This document shows, piece by piece, positions 26,253-35,994 of a stretch of 64,000 nucleotides of DNA. Both the position numbers and the translations under genes were made by a program. The stretch comes from Leptolyngbyaceae cyanobacterium RM1_1_2 (lineage in GTDB: Bacteria > Cyanobacteriota > Cyanobacteriia > Phormidesmidales > Phormidesmidaceae), in assembly GCA_012032345.1 (NCBI GenBank), contig JAAUQI010000026.1, positions 1 through 64,000 on the forward strand, given 5' to 3'. Positions within the stretch are counted from its first letter, which is position 1. Each line of letters begins with the position of its first letter. The notes under the pieces were generated by a model. The model saw only the letters and a program-made list of their open reading frames with translations. It did not search any database and had not been told where the DNA came from.

Positions 26253-27724
26253 ATGATTACCCTAGATGCTCGTGGCTGCTATCAGGCGGTGCTGACCCAC
26301 GACCCGCGTTTTGATGGGGTGTTTTTTGTCGGGGTGACCACCACCCGGATCTACTGCCGCACCGTTTGTCGGGCCAAAACGCCTCAGCAAAAAACTGCAC
26401 GTTTTACCCCAGCGCTGCTGCTGCTGAGCAGGCGGGCTTTCGTCCCTGTTTGCTCTGTCGGCCTGAACTGGCCCCCGGCAATGCCCGCATTGATGCTGTC
26501 GGTCGCTTGGCGGCGGCTGTGGCCAAACGCATTGAAGCGGGGGCACTGCTAGAGCAGCGATTTGAAGATTTGGCTGCCGAACTGGGCGTCAGTGCCCGTC
26601 ATTTGCGCCGGGCGGTGCAGCAAGAATTTGGGGTTTCCCCGATTAAGCTGCTGCAAACCCATCGTTTGTTGCTGGCCAAGCAGTTGCTAAGAGAAACGAC
26701 CTTGTCAATGGCTGATGTGGCCTATGCCAGTGGCTTTAGCAGCCTGCGCCGCTTTAATGCTCTATTTCAGGCGCGCTACCGCCTGCAGCCTACTCAAATT
26801 CGGCATTCAGCCCCCGCCCTACAAAAGTCTCAAGAGACTCAAGACTACATTGTCTGCGAAGTGGCCTACCGCCCCCCCTTAGACTGGTCGGCACTGCTGG
26901 GCTATCTGGCCGGACGGGCGATCGCTGGCATAGAGACAGTTACAGCCAAGAGCTATGGTCGCACCGTGCGGCTGGGGCAGCAGCGCGGCTGGCTAACGGC
27001 TGTACCTATCAGCGATCGCTGTGGGCTAAAAGTCACCCTGTCCCTGGCGTTGGTGCCGGTGTTGCCCTTGGCTTTGGCCCAGGTCAAAACACTCTTTGAT
27101 CTGGCGGCTGAACCGCAGCAGATTGCCGCTCACCTAGGTGAACTGGCCCTGTCTCATCCCGGTCTGCGGGTTCCGGGGGCTTTTGACGGCTTTGAAACGG
27201 CTGTGCGCACCATCTTGGGGCAGCAGGTCAGTGTCAAATCTGCCAACACGCTGATGAACCGCTTTGTGCAATGCCTGGGCGAACCCCTAGAGACTCCATT
27301 TGCCACACTGACCCATCTGATGCCGACGGCGCAGCAGGTAGCTGAGGTCGATGCCAGCGCGATCGCGGCTTTAGGCATTGTCAAAACCCGAGCTAGAGCA
27401 ATTTTGGCCCTAGCCGAGGCGATCGCCCAAGGGCGCGTCATGCTCAAACCGGGGGGCAACATTGAGCAAACCGTGGCTCAGCTGCAGGCGCTTCCTGGCA
27501 TTGGCCCCTGGACGGCTCAGTATATTGCCATGCGGGTGCTGGGCGATCCCGATGTCTTTCTGCACAGCGATTTGGGCATTCGGCAGGCGCTAGGCGAAAC
27601 TAACTCTAAGCAAATTTTAGCGATCGCGGCCCAGTGGCAGCCCTGGCGCTCCTATGCCACGCTGCATCTTTGGAAATCTTTAGAGCGCAGAGAATCCCCT
27701 CAGTCAAAATCAGTTCCCGTTTAA
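26253..27724 (+). CDS. Ada-AlkA fusion: methyl-phosphotriester sensor, AraC-type regulator and 3-methyladenine glycosylase; frameshifted
   Basis: About 490 residues in three parts. The Ada N-terminal zinc domain has RIYCRTVCRAK and CLLCRPE cysteines. An AraC-type HTH follows (LGVSARHLRRAV, MADVAYASGFSSLRRFNALF), then an AlkA domain with the helix-hairpin-helix LPGIGPWTAQYIAMR and the catalytic Asp region near DPDVFLHSDLG. The frame breaks at an A run (26389-26394); one more A gives QQKNCTFYPSA. The ATG at 26253 is chosen by domain position; a GTG at 26235 is possible. Family knowledge: methylation of the zinc domain turns on the alkylation response. The next gene is ogt. Confidence 0.88.
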
Positions 27725-27746
27725 GCTGCTAGCTTATAGAAGGCCC

Positions 27747-28244
27747 ATGCTTTACTTGATGACTTACGAAAGCCCAATTCAAACCCTACGGCTGGTTTCT
27801 GACGGGCGATCGCTGCTGGGACTCTACATGCAGTCAGAAAAGCACAGTCTGATTACGCACAGCGACTGGGTAGAAGCCGACTCAGCTCCGCCCTTTGCCG
27901 CAGCCAGACAGCAGCTAGACGATTATTTTGCGGGAACGCTGACTGAGTTTGACCTGCCTTTGTCTGTGTCAGGAACGCCCTTTCAGCAGCGGGTATGGGC
28001 GGCGCTCAAAACTATTCCCTATGGCACTACGCTCTCCTATGGCAAGCTGGCGCAGCAGATCGCTCAGCCCACAGCCGCGCGCGCAGTGGGGCTAGCCAAT
28101 GGCCTTAATCCAGTTTCTATTATCGTCCCCTGCCACCGGGTCATTGCTGCCAGTGGTAAGCTAACGGGTTATGGGGGGGGGCTTGAGCGCAAGCGGTGGC
28201 TGCTAGATCATGAACGCTCAATCTGGTTAAAACAGCAGAATTAA
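27747..28244 (+). CDS. ogt: Methylated-DNA--[protein]-cysteine S-methyltransferase
   Basis: 165 residues. The acceptor cysteine is Cys129 in the invariant PCHRVI motif, with the arginine finger region ARAVGLANGLNP before it and GYGGGLERKRWLL after it. The enzyme transfers the methyl group of O6-methylguanine to itself. It starts 22 bases after the Ada-AlkA gene, so the two form an alkylation-repair operon, and the EamA gene begins two bases after its stop. Confidence 0.94.
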   Translation: MLYLMTYESPIQTLRLVSDGRSLLGLYMQSEKHSLITHSDWVEADSAPPFAAARQQLDDYFAGTLTEFDLPLSVSGTPFQQRVWAALKTIPYGTTLSYGKLAQQIAQPTAARAVGLANGLNPVSIIVPCHRVIAASGKLTGYGGGLERKRWLLDHERSIWLKQQN

Positions 28245-28246
28245 CT

Positions 28247-29125
28247 ATGAAAATTACGGATATTGCTGAGCTTTTGCTGCTGGCTGCAGTTTGGGGGGGG
28301 TCGTTTTTGTTTATGCGGGTGGCGGCTCCGGTGTTGGGGCCAGTCTGGCTGATTGAATGCCGGGTACTGCTGGCGGGGGTAGTTTTGCTGCCAGTTTTGG
28401 CGCGTCTGGATCTGCTGCACTACCTGCGTCGCCACTGGCTGCCGCTGATGGTGGTGGGCGGCGTCAACTCTGCGGTGCCTTTTGTGCTCTTTGCTTTTGC
28501 TTCGATCTCTCTGCCTGCCGGGTTTATGGCCGTTTTGAATGCTACAGCGCCGCTCTTTGGCACCGTTGTCGCTCTGATCTGGCTAAAGGAGTCGCTAACA
28601 GCTGCGCGCATGATCGGTTTTGCTTTAGGATTTATCGGCGTGGTTGTCCTGGTCGGGTGGAATGCGATCGCGGCGACGCCTGCTTTCTTTGTGGCTGTCT
28701 CAGCCGGACTGCTGGCCTCTTTGATGTATGCGATCGCCGCTCCCTACGCCAAACGTAACCTGGTGGGGGTGCCTTCCCTGGTGGTAGCCTCCGGCAGTCA
28801 GCTCAGCGCCGCCTGCCTGCTTTTGCCTGTTTTACCGTTTACAGTGCCGTCGCAGGCTCCTTCCACTACGGTTGTGGCCTCAGTGGTAGCCCTAGCACTA
28901 CTGTCTACGGCCCTAGCCTACATTCTCTACTTCCGACTGATTCAAAATGTCGGCTCTACCAAAGCTTTAACCGTGGCCTATCTGATTCCTTTGTTTGCGA
29001 TGTTTTGGGGCGCTTTGATCCTACAAGAGGCGGTTACCGCTGCGATGTTGTGGGGCTGCGGGCTGATTTTGCTAGGAACGGCGATCGCCAACAATCTGTT
29101 TGCCAAACTCTTCCACATAGCTTGA
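28247..29125 (+). CDS. DMT-superfamily (EamA) permease
   Basis: 292 residues with about ten TM helices as two EamA repeats. Each repeat shows the typical start and end (AAVWGGSFLFMRVA and NATAPLFGTVVALIWLKE in the first; TALAYILYFRLIQNVGSTKA and FWGALILQEAV in the second). The substrate is unknown; the family exports amino acids, purines and other metabolites. It is only two bases from the ogt stop, so it is likely co-transcribed with the repair genes. Confidence 0.88.
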   Translation: MKITDIAELLLLAAVWGGSFLFMRVAAPVLGPVWLIECRVLLAGVVLLPVLARLDLLHYLRRHWLPLMVVGGVNSAVPFVLFAFASISLPAGFMAVLNATAPLFGTVVALIWLKESLTAARMIGFALGFIGVVVLVGWNAIAATPAFFVAVSAGLLASLMYAIAAPYAKRNLVGVPSLVVASGSQLSAACLLLPVLPFTVPSQAPSTTVVASVVALALLSTALAYILYFRLIQNVGSTKALTVAYLIPLFAMFWGALILQEAVTAAMLWGCGLILLGTAIANNLFAKLFHIA

Positions 29126-29172
29126 CCCCCCATCAGGAACGTTTAAACCGGCGTTATTGAGGCCGCTAGACA

Positions 29173-31683
29173 CTAGTGGCACAGCCCTGCGGTGGTGCAG
29201 AACACCAGCGGTAGCCAGCAGTAGAACGTTGTGCCCTCACCCACCTGAGTGTCAAAGCTAATGCGTCCCCGATGCAAATCTACGCACTGCCTCGCAATCG
29301 AAAGCCCCAACCCAGTTCCCGGTATATGCTCTACGTTGCGTCCCCGGTAGAAAGGTTCAAACAGGTAAGGGCGATCTCTTGCCAAAATGCCGATGCCTAT
29401 ATCTTTGATGCTGAAGTAAATCCAGTCTGTCTCTAAATCTAGAGTGACCTCGACCTGAGTTTTTTCTGGCGAATACTGGATGCTGTTAGAAACAAGGTTA
29501 GATAAAACCCGGCTGAGCAGATGCTGGTCGAGGCAAACACTATCTGTTAGCCCTGCTGTCGCCGCCTCAGTGGTCACCCATCGGAGCTGATGGCGCGGAG
29601 CCTCTAGCCGCATTTTCTCGCCCATTTGATGAAACCAGACCAGCAAATTGAGAGAGACTGGCTGAAAAGAGAGCTGGTTTGTGCCGGGCTGATTGATAAA
29701 CAGCAGATCATCTAATAGCTTTGTGGTCTGGCGGACATAGGTTTGGATGGCGTCAAAGTGCTTTTGCTTGTTAGCCTCATCTAGCTTGTGACCAAAGTCT
29801 TTGAGAATTCCGGCTGAAGACGCAATCACTGCCAGCGGTGTGCGAAACTCGTGAGACGTGGTGGCAACAAAACGCGACTTCAGCTCGTTTAGCTCTCGTT
29901 CTTTGGCGATCGCTTTTTGAATTTCTGCTTCCGCCCGTCGCCGCCGACTGATGTCGATTAGCAGACCGTCCCACAGAATAGAGCCATCCGGCTGACGTCC
30001 TGGCTCTGCAATGCCCTTAACCCAGACAACACAGCCCGAAGCCGAGATAAAGCGTCCCTCCCAAGACCAGCAAATCAGCCGTCGCGCCGACACCGCAATT
30101 GACTCCTGCAGCAGGATTTGATCTTCAGGATGAACTCTGTCAAATAAGACAGCCGCCGACTGCTGAATCATCTCGGGATCTAGTTCTAAAATCTCTTGAA
30201 TGCGATCGCTGATGTAGGGAATCTGTCGCTGTCCGTCGGCATGCAAAATAAACTGATAAATTGCCCCAGGTACGTTAGCTGCAATGCGCCTAAATCGCTC
30301 TTCACTGCGGCCTAACTGCGCTTCAGCCTGTTTACGAGCGGTAATATCCTCAGCCACGGTCAGCGACCAAAATGAGTCATCGGCAGTACTATAAATGGCA
30401 GAAATACTCAGATTAGTCCACAAAATCTCGCCATTTTTGCGCAGGTATCGCTTTTCTAGCGAAAAGGCAGAAACTAATCCCTGCTGTAGCTGCTGGCGTA
30501 AGTCCAGCCCCAAGTGAGCGTCTTCTAGATAAGTGATTTGCTGAAAATTCATCTGCAACAGCTCAGCCTCGGTATAGCCCAGCATGTCACATAAGCGCTG
30601 ATTGACCTGGACAAATTCGCCTGCTAAGTTGGTGCGGCAGATGCCGACTGCTGCCTGCTCAAAGATGGCACGAAAATTTTCTTCGCTGGTTTGCAGCGCC
30701 TGGGTTATTCGCTGTCGCTCTAGCTCAGCACTGGCCCGCATTGCGAAGATCCGCAGTATTTTTTCAACCGCCTTTGAACAGGGAAAGGGCCGATCGTCCA
30801 TAACGCTCAACAGACCGATAGATAACCCAGTGCTGTCCAATAGCGCCACCGCAAAGTAGCTTTCTACCTCTAGCTGCAGCAGGGCCAGACAGTTAGGAAA
30901 TTGCTGCTGTACGCCAGCTGAGCAGCTATAGTGACCTTGCTCAAGAGCCAGTTTACAGGGACTTCCGGCTATGGCACCTCTGAACCAGGGTACGGCATGA
31001 TCCACCGTTTTGGCATCGTAAGCAGCCACCGTAGCCAGTACGCCAACTTCAACTTGTTCGGTGATGGTGACGTATCGCACCCCCAAAGCCTGAGCTAAAT
31101 GCTTGACTAGAGAAGGGAAAAAAGCTTCTCCGAGGGTGCTTGCGGTTTCCTCCACAAGTGCCTCTAGCACAGCCTGATTGCGCCGCAGGGTTTGAGCCTG
31201 CTGTTGCAGCCGCAGAGTTCTTTCTTGAACTAGAGATTCCAGGTTTTGATTGTGAGCGGATAGGCGCTGTAGCAGGCGATCGCGCTCTTGCTGAGCCTGT
31301 CTTTTGCTCGTGACGTCGGTGTGTACAGCAACATGGCCGACTCGATGTCCGGCCTCGTCTCGAATGGTGTCAACCCTGACGAAAACTATCAGGCGATCGC
31401 CCGCACGACTCTTCATCAGAGCTTCACCTGACCAGCTTCCCCGTTCTGAGACAGTGGCGCGAATCTCCTGCAGCTGGTGAGCGTCTTCATAAACAGCCGT
31501 CGCCGCACCCGCAGCTTTTAGCGCCATCAGACTATAGCCCAGCAGATTAACCAGCGCCGGGTTGATATAGACCAGCTGACGAGTCTGATTGGTAATCACG
31601 ACACCGTCGCTGGTATGTTCTACGGCCTTGGCAATCTGCAGCCAGTAGGACTCAAGTGGTTGTGAAGATTCCCATGAACTCAT
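29173..31683 (-). CDS. Soluble multi-sensor histidine kinase (PAS-GAF-PAS-PAS)
   Basis: 836 residues with no TM helix. Order: a PAS domain (about 15-130), a coiled coil, a GAF domain (about 175-320), two more PAS domains (about 335-460 and 460-590, each ending in a DITARKQAEA or DISRRRRAEAEI linker), the dimerisation box TTSHEFRTPLAV, and the ATPase domain with LSNLVSNSIQYSP and GTGLGLSIARQCVDLHRG. The GAF domain shows no bilin-binding Cys-His that I can identify, so it is not an obvious cyanobacteriochrome. It is divergent from the TPR gene, with no cognate regulator adjacent on its own strand. Confidence 0.9.
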   Translation of the reverse strand: MSSWESSQPLESYWLQIAKAVEHTSDGVVITNQTRQLVYINPALVNLLGYSLMALKAAGAATAVYEDAHQLQEIRATVSERGSWSGEALMKSRAGDRLIVFVRVDTIRDEAGHRVGHVAVHTDVTSKRQAQQERDRLLQRLSAHNQNLESLVQERTLRLQQQAQTLRRNQAVLEALVEETASTLGEAFFPSLVKHLAQALGVRYVTITEQVEVGVLATVAAYDAKTVDHAVPWFRGAIAGSPCKLALEQGHYSCSAGVQQQFPNCLALLQLEVESYFAVALLDSTGLSIGLLSVMDDRPFPCSKAVEKILRIFAMRASAELERQRITQALQTSEENFRAIFEQAAVGICRTNLAGEFVQVNQRLCDMLGYTEAELLQMNFQQITYLEDAHLGLDLRQQLQQGLVSAFSLEKRYLRKNGEILWTNLSISAIYSTADDSFWSLTVAEDITARKQAEAQLGRSEERFRRIAANVPGAIYQFILHADGQRQIPYISDRIQEILELDPEMIQQSAAVLFDRVHPEDQILLQESIAVSARRLICWSWEGRFISASGCVVWVKGIAEPGRQPDGSILWDGLLIDISRRRRAEAEIQKAIAKERELNELKSRFVATTSHEFRTPLAVIASSAGILKDFGHKLDEANKQKHFDAIQTYVRQTTKLLDDLLFINQPGTNQLSFQPVSLNLLVWFHQMGEKMRLEAPRHQLRWVTTEAATAGLTDSVCLDQHLLSRVLSNLVSNSIQYSPEKTQVEVTLDLETDWIYFSIKDIGIGILARDRPYLFEPFYRGRNVEHIPGTGLGLSIARQCVDLHRGRISFDTQVGEGTTFYCWLPLVFCTTAGLCH

Positions 31684-31797
31684 GGCGGGTGCCTATAGCC
31701 CGGAAGTATGTCATTTCTAAGCCTACAAACGGTTTGAGCAAGGAGCTGAGCAAAACGGTTGGGATGAGCTATGCTAGCTGCAAGCGTATTATTTTGA

Positions 31798-32658
31798 GTG
31801 GCTGAATCTGTGCTGAAGCGTATTTCTTTAGTTTCCTGTTTGGTGGCTGCTGGTCTTTTTATTCTTCCCAAACCAGCCCTATCGCAAGCACTTATCCCCT
31901 ACACGCTACCGCTAGATTTTGAGCAGCTACAGCAGGAGGGACTGCTTCTGGCTCAAGAAGCCGCGCAGCTAGCACAGTTTCAACAATACCAGGCCGCTCT
32001 CTCTAGAGCACAGCTAGCCGTTCAGCTTGCCCCTAACGAAGCCGATATTTGGGGCCTGCTCGGTACGCTTTACCTGCAGCTAGATCAGGCAGAAAACGCT
32101 ATTGCTGCCTTGGAAAAAGCTCAGACGCTGTCTCCCGAGAATGCTGCCGTTTTGTTTGCTCTAGGCACCGCCTCTTTTCAAGAAGCTCAGTATCTACAGG
32201 CGGTTGAGCATATTGAGTCTGGACTGGCAATTGAGCCTGAAAACGCAGGTGCGCTCTTTGATCTCGGCAACGCTTATTATAGGCTCAGTCGCTATGACCA
32301 GGCGATCGCTAGCTATGAGCGAGCTGCCGCCCAAGAAGCGGAGTTTTGGCCTGCTATTAACAATATTGGCCTAGTGCTTTACGAAACTGGCAAACCTGAA
32401 GCTGCCGTTGAGTACTGGCAGTCGGCCTTGGCGATCGCGGCTGAAGAACCTGAGCCTCAGCTGGCGATCGCTGTGACCCTCTACACGCAGGGCCAGCGGG
32501 AAACTGCTATCAGCTTGGCGACTGCGGCACTAGAAAGCGATAGCCGCTACGCTGACCTCAGCTTTTTAGAAGACAATCTTTGGGGAGAACAGCTGCTAGG
32601 CGCTACCCAGGAGTTTTTTAATATCCCCGCTATGCAGGCTTTACTAGCACAGCTTTAG
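31798..32658 (+). CDS. Exported TPR-repeat protein
   Basis: 286 residues with an N-terminal signal peptide (LVSCLVAAGLFIL, cleavage near ALS at 32). It then has about six tetratricopeptide repeats between 45 and 240 (for example AALSRAQLAVQLAPNEADIW and YRLSRYDQAIASYERAAAQE). It probably serves as a periplasmic or lumenal scaffold. The start is GTG at 31798; a second GTG at 31810 is possible. It is divergent from the large histidine kinase. Partner unknown. Confidence 0.85.
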   Translation: MAESVLKRISLVSCLVAAGLFILPKPALSQALIPYTLPLDFEQLQQEGLLLAQEAAQLAQFQQYQAALSRAQLAVQLAPNEADIWGLLGTLYLQLDQAENAIAALEKAQTLSPENAAVLFALGTASFQEAQYLQAVEHIESGLAIEPENAGALFDLGNAYYRLSRYDQAIASYERAAAQEAEFWPAINNIGLVLYETGKPEAAVEYWQSALAIAAEEPEPQLAIAVTLYTQGQRETAISLATAALESDSRYADLSFLEDNLWGEQLLGATQEFFNIPAMQALLAQL

Positions 32659-32736
32659 CTACCTACCTTGACAGTGTGAAAGTTGTACCCTGAAAATTAG
32701 GCTTGCTAAAATTTAATTCTAGGCGTACAAGTGTAC

Positions 32737-33156
32737 TTATCCTGGAAGCTTTGGCTCCTCATCGGCTGGCAGCAGGGCTAAAATATCGTCTACAAACTTT
32801 TGGTGATCCACCACGGGTTTTGAGATATAGCCGTCTGCGCCACTCTGCTGCAGAAAGTTTTCGCGATCGCCGTCCATCGCATGGGCCGTGACCAAAATTA
32901 CGGGCAGCTTTGCCGTTGTGGGATCAGACTTCAGCATCTGAGTGATTCTAATGCCGTCTACTGGCTTACCCTGATACATGCTGTGTGCCAGCGATACATC
33001 CATCAAAATAATGTCAGCTTCCTGTTTATGGGCAATTCGCATCACCTCTTCGACATTCTCAGTGTGCTTCACCATCAGTCCACCGCGCTTGGTCAAAATT
33101 TTGGAAAAAACGCGGGCATTGATCATGTCATCTTCCACAATCAGAACAGTTTTCAT
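32737..33156 (-). CDS. Receiver-domain response regulator
   Basis: 139 residues, one receiver domain. The acidic pocket is E8-D9-D10, the phospho-acceptor is Asp53 (IILMDVSL), with Thr90 and Lys113 (YISKPV). The loop after Asp53 is longer than usual (AHSMYQGKPVDG), a feature I have seen in cyanobacterial stand-alone receivers. No output domain. It is convergent with the TPR gene and divergent from the gyrase-type gene. Confidence 0.88.
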   Translation of the reverse strand: MKTVLIVEDDMINARVFSKILTKRGGLMVKHTENVEEVMRIAHKQEADIILMDVSLAHSMYQGKPVDGIRITQMLKSDPTTAKLPVILVTAHAMDGDRENFLQQSGADGYISKPVVDHQKFVDDILALLPADEEPKLPG

Positions 33157-33401
33157 AGAACTTTGAAATTAAGGAGCTGGAAAAGTTGAGAAGGTAAGAA
33201 ACAGCATGATTGAATTTGGTCAAGTAACTCCCCGATTCTTAAACTCAGGTAGCCCTGAGATAGATGCCCGACAGCAGAACCTATTGTGAAGTTAAGCCTT
33301 AGCTTACGCATTAAGTCTTGTCACTTTTCTGCTCTGCATATAAGTTACAGCATTGTTACAGACGATTCGGACTTTAGATTAAATTTCAAGGAAAACAGCT
33401 C

Positions 33402-35931
33402 ATGGCGAAGCAGCTCAATCGGCCTGCCCCCGGTCAGGTCATAGTCACCTCCCTCCATTCTGAAGTACAGCGCTCGTACTTGGAATATGCCATGAGTGTC
33501 ATTGTGGGACGGGCGCTGCCCGATGTGCGAGACGGGCTGAAGCCAGTCCACCGCCGCATCCTCTACGCCATGTATGAGCTGGGTTTGACCCCCGATCGGC
33601 CTTTCCGCAAATGTGCCCGGGTCGTGGGGGATGTGCTGGGTAAATATCACCCCCACGGCGATCAGGCGGTGTATGACGCCTTGGTGAGAATGGTGCAGAC
33701 TTTCTCTAGCCGCTACCCGCTACTGTCAGGGCACGGTAATTTTGGTTCGGTCGATAACGATCCGCCAGCGGCCATGCGCTACACCGAGACCCGGCTGGCC
33801 TCAATTGGCTATGATGCTCTACTGGGAGAGATTGGCGAGGCCACAGTTGACTTCACCGATAACTTTGACAGTTCTCAACAGGAGCCAATCGTCCTGCCGT
33901 CTCAGCTCCCCAATCTGCTGCTTAACGGCAGCTCTGGCATTGCCGTGGGCATGGCAACCAACATCCCGCCGCACAATCTCTCAGAAGTCGTAGACGGGCT
34001 GATTGCCCTGATCGACCATCCGGCTTTGTCAGATATAGATCTGTTTGCGCTGATTCCAGGGCCAGATTTTCCGACAGGGGGCGAGATTATCAGTACAGAA
34101 GGTATCTATGAAGCCTACCGCACCGGGCGCGGCAGTATTCCTATGCGGGGGGTTTCAACTTTTGAGGAGATTCAGCCCGGACGGGGACGGCAGCGGCGCA
34201 GCGCCATTGTGGTGACTGAACTGCCCTATCAGGTAAATAAAGCAGGCTGGATTGAAAAGATTGCTGATTTAGTCAACAGCGGCAGGATTGAAGGCATTGC
34301 CGATATTCGTGATGAGAGCGATCGCGACGGTATGCGCGTCGTCATTGAGCTAAAGCGGGAGGCACAGCCGCAGCTCATTCTTAATGCCCTCTACAAGATG
34401 ACGCCGCTGCAGAGTAACTTTGGCGCAATTTTGCTGGCGCTAGACCAAGGCCAGCCGCGTCAAATGCCGCTGCGATCGCTGCTTGAAGCCTTTCTAAACT
34501 TCCGGGAACAGACGCTGACGCGCCAGTATCGGCACGAGCTGGACAAAGCCGAAAGCCGCCTGCAGATTGTGGAAGGGCTGCGCACTGCTTTGGCCAACCT
34601 AGATGCTGTCATCGATATTTTGCGTCACGCTGCAGACGGTACCACTGCCAAAGTACAGCTACAAGATCAGCTTGAACTCAGCGATCGCCAAGCCGACGCC
34701 ATTCTGGCCATGCCGCTGCGCCGACTCACAGGGCTAGAGCAAAAAAATCTCCAAACTGAGCATCAGGAACTCTCAGCCCGCATGTCGCAGCTCAATCAGC
34801 TCCTAGGGAATCGTAAAGAGCTGCTAAAGGCGTTGAAAAAAGAGCTGCGATCGCTGAAGAAAAAAATTTGGCGACCCTAGACGCACCCGAATTCAAACGG
34901 CAGCGGAACGAGCCGAGGAAAAGCAGCTCATTGCTGAGATTGTGGCTGAAGAAGTCGAAACTGAGGTGGTGCTAGAATTTTCCGCTCGGGGCTATGTGCG
35001 CAGGTCTTCGCCAAAATCCTTCCAGCGGCGACAGGCTCGTCAAGAAAGTGACGCCACCGCCCTCCCAGAAACTGACCTGCAAGAAACCGACGACTTTTTG
35101 ATTCAAACTGAGTCGGCCCTGACATCACAAGAACTGCTGGTGCTGACTAAAGACGGTAAAGCCTACACGATTTTAGTAGATGATATTCCTGCAACGGCGC
35201 GCCAGTCTAGAGGTACACCTTTACCCAGCCTGCTACCAGACGCTGTGCCCCCTGATCCAGAAGCCATTGTGACCCAAATTGTCCTGAGTCAGAGTACGCT
35301 GGCAAAGGAGCTAGTACTGGTGAGTCAGTCAGGCCGCATCAAGCGTCAGCCACTCTCAGAGCTGACTCACCTGACCGGGCGCGGACTCACCGCCATGAAG
35401 CTTAAAGACGATGACGTCTTGCAACATGCCGCTCTAGCTGAGGTCGGCGATCTGGTGGTATTGGGAACTTCTGGCGGCAGGCTGCTAAAGTTTGTGCTCA
35501 ATGATGATCAACTGCCGATACTCGGGCGTAATGCTCAAGGCCCTAAGGCGCTGCGGCTGCGTAAGCAAGAAACCCTAGTCAGCGCTCTCGCGGTTCAGCC
35601 CCAAGACCTGCTGCTGCTGATTTCTAACCTGGGCTTTGCCAAACGAATGCCGGTCAAGAGTCTGCGGCTGGCGAATCGAGGCGAAATTGGCACCCAGGCT
35701 TTTCGCTTTAGCCTTAAAACGGATGGCCTAGCGGCAGTGGTGCCGGCCCTGCCAGCAACCCAGGTGACGCTCAGCACTACTCAGGGGCGCGTCGCTCAGA
35801 TTCTGCCAGATCAGGTGCCCCGCCAGGGCAGAGATACGCCCTGCGATCGCATTCTAAATCCGGCTCAAAACGAGAAAATTGTTGCCGCCATGATTTCTGC
35901 CCTGGTAGATGACAACACTGGCGTAGAATAA
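33402..35931 (+). CDS. gyrA: Type IIA topoisomerase subunit A (gyrase/topo IV), frameshifted
   Basis: About 842 residues when read through one shift. The breakage-reunion domain shows [20 protein letters not shown], the winged-helix [18 protein letters not shown] and the catalytic tyrosine in [11 protein letters not shown], plus the coiled-coil tower. After residue 485 the frame fails at a seven-A run (34860-34866); with six A it continues [12 protein letters not shown]. The C-terminal beta-pinwheel follows, but I find no GyrA box (Q-R-R-G-G-K-G type). This fits the second, ParC-like cyanobacterial paralogue better than canonical GyrA. Confidence 0.87.
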
Positions 35932-35994
35932 GCAGCGCCTGTACCTAGAATTGATACAATCAGGCGACAATAAACTTAATTGACTGGATTTGCT

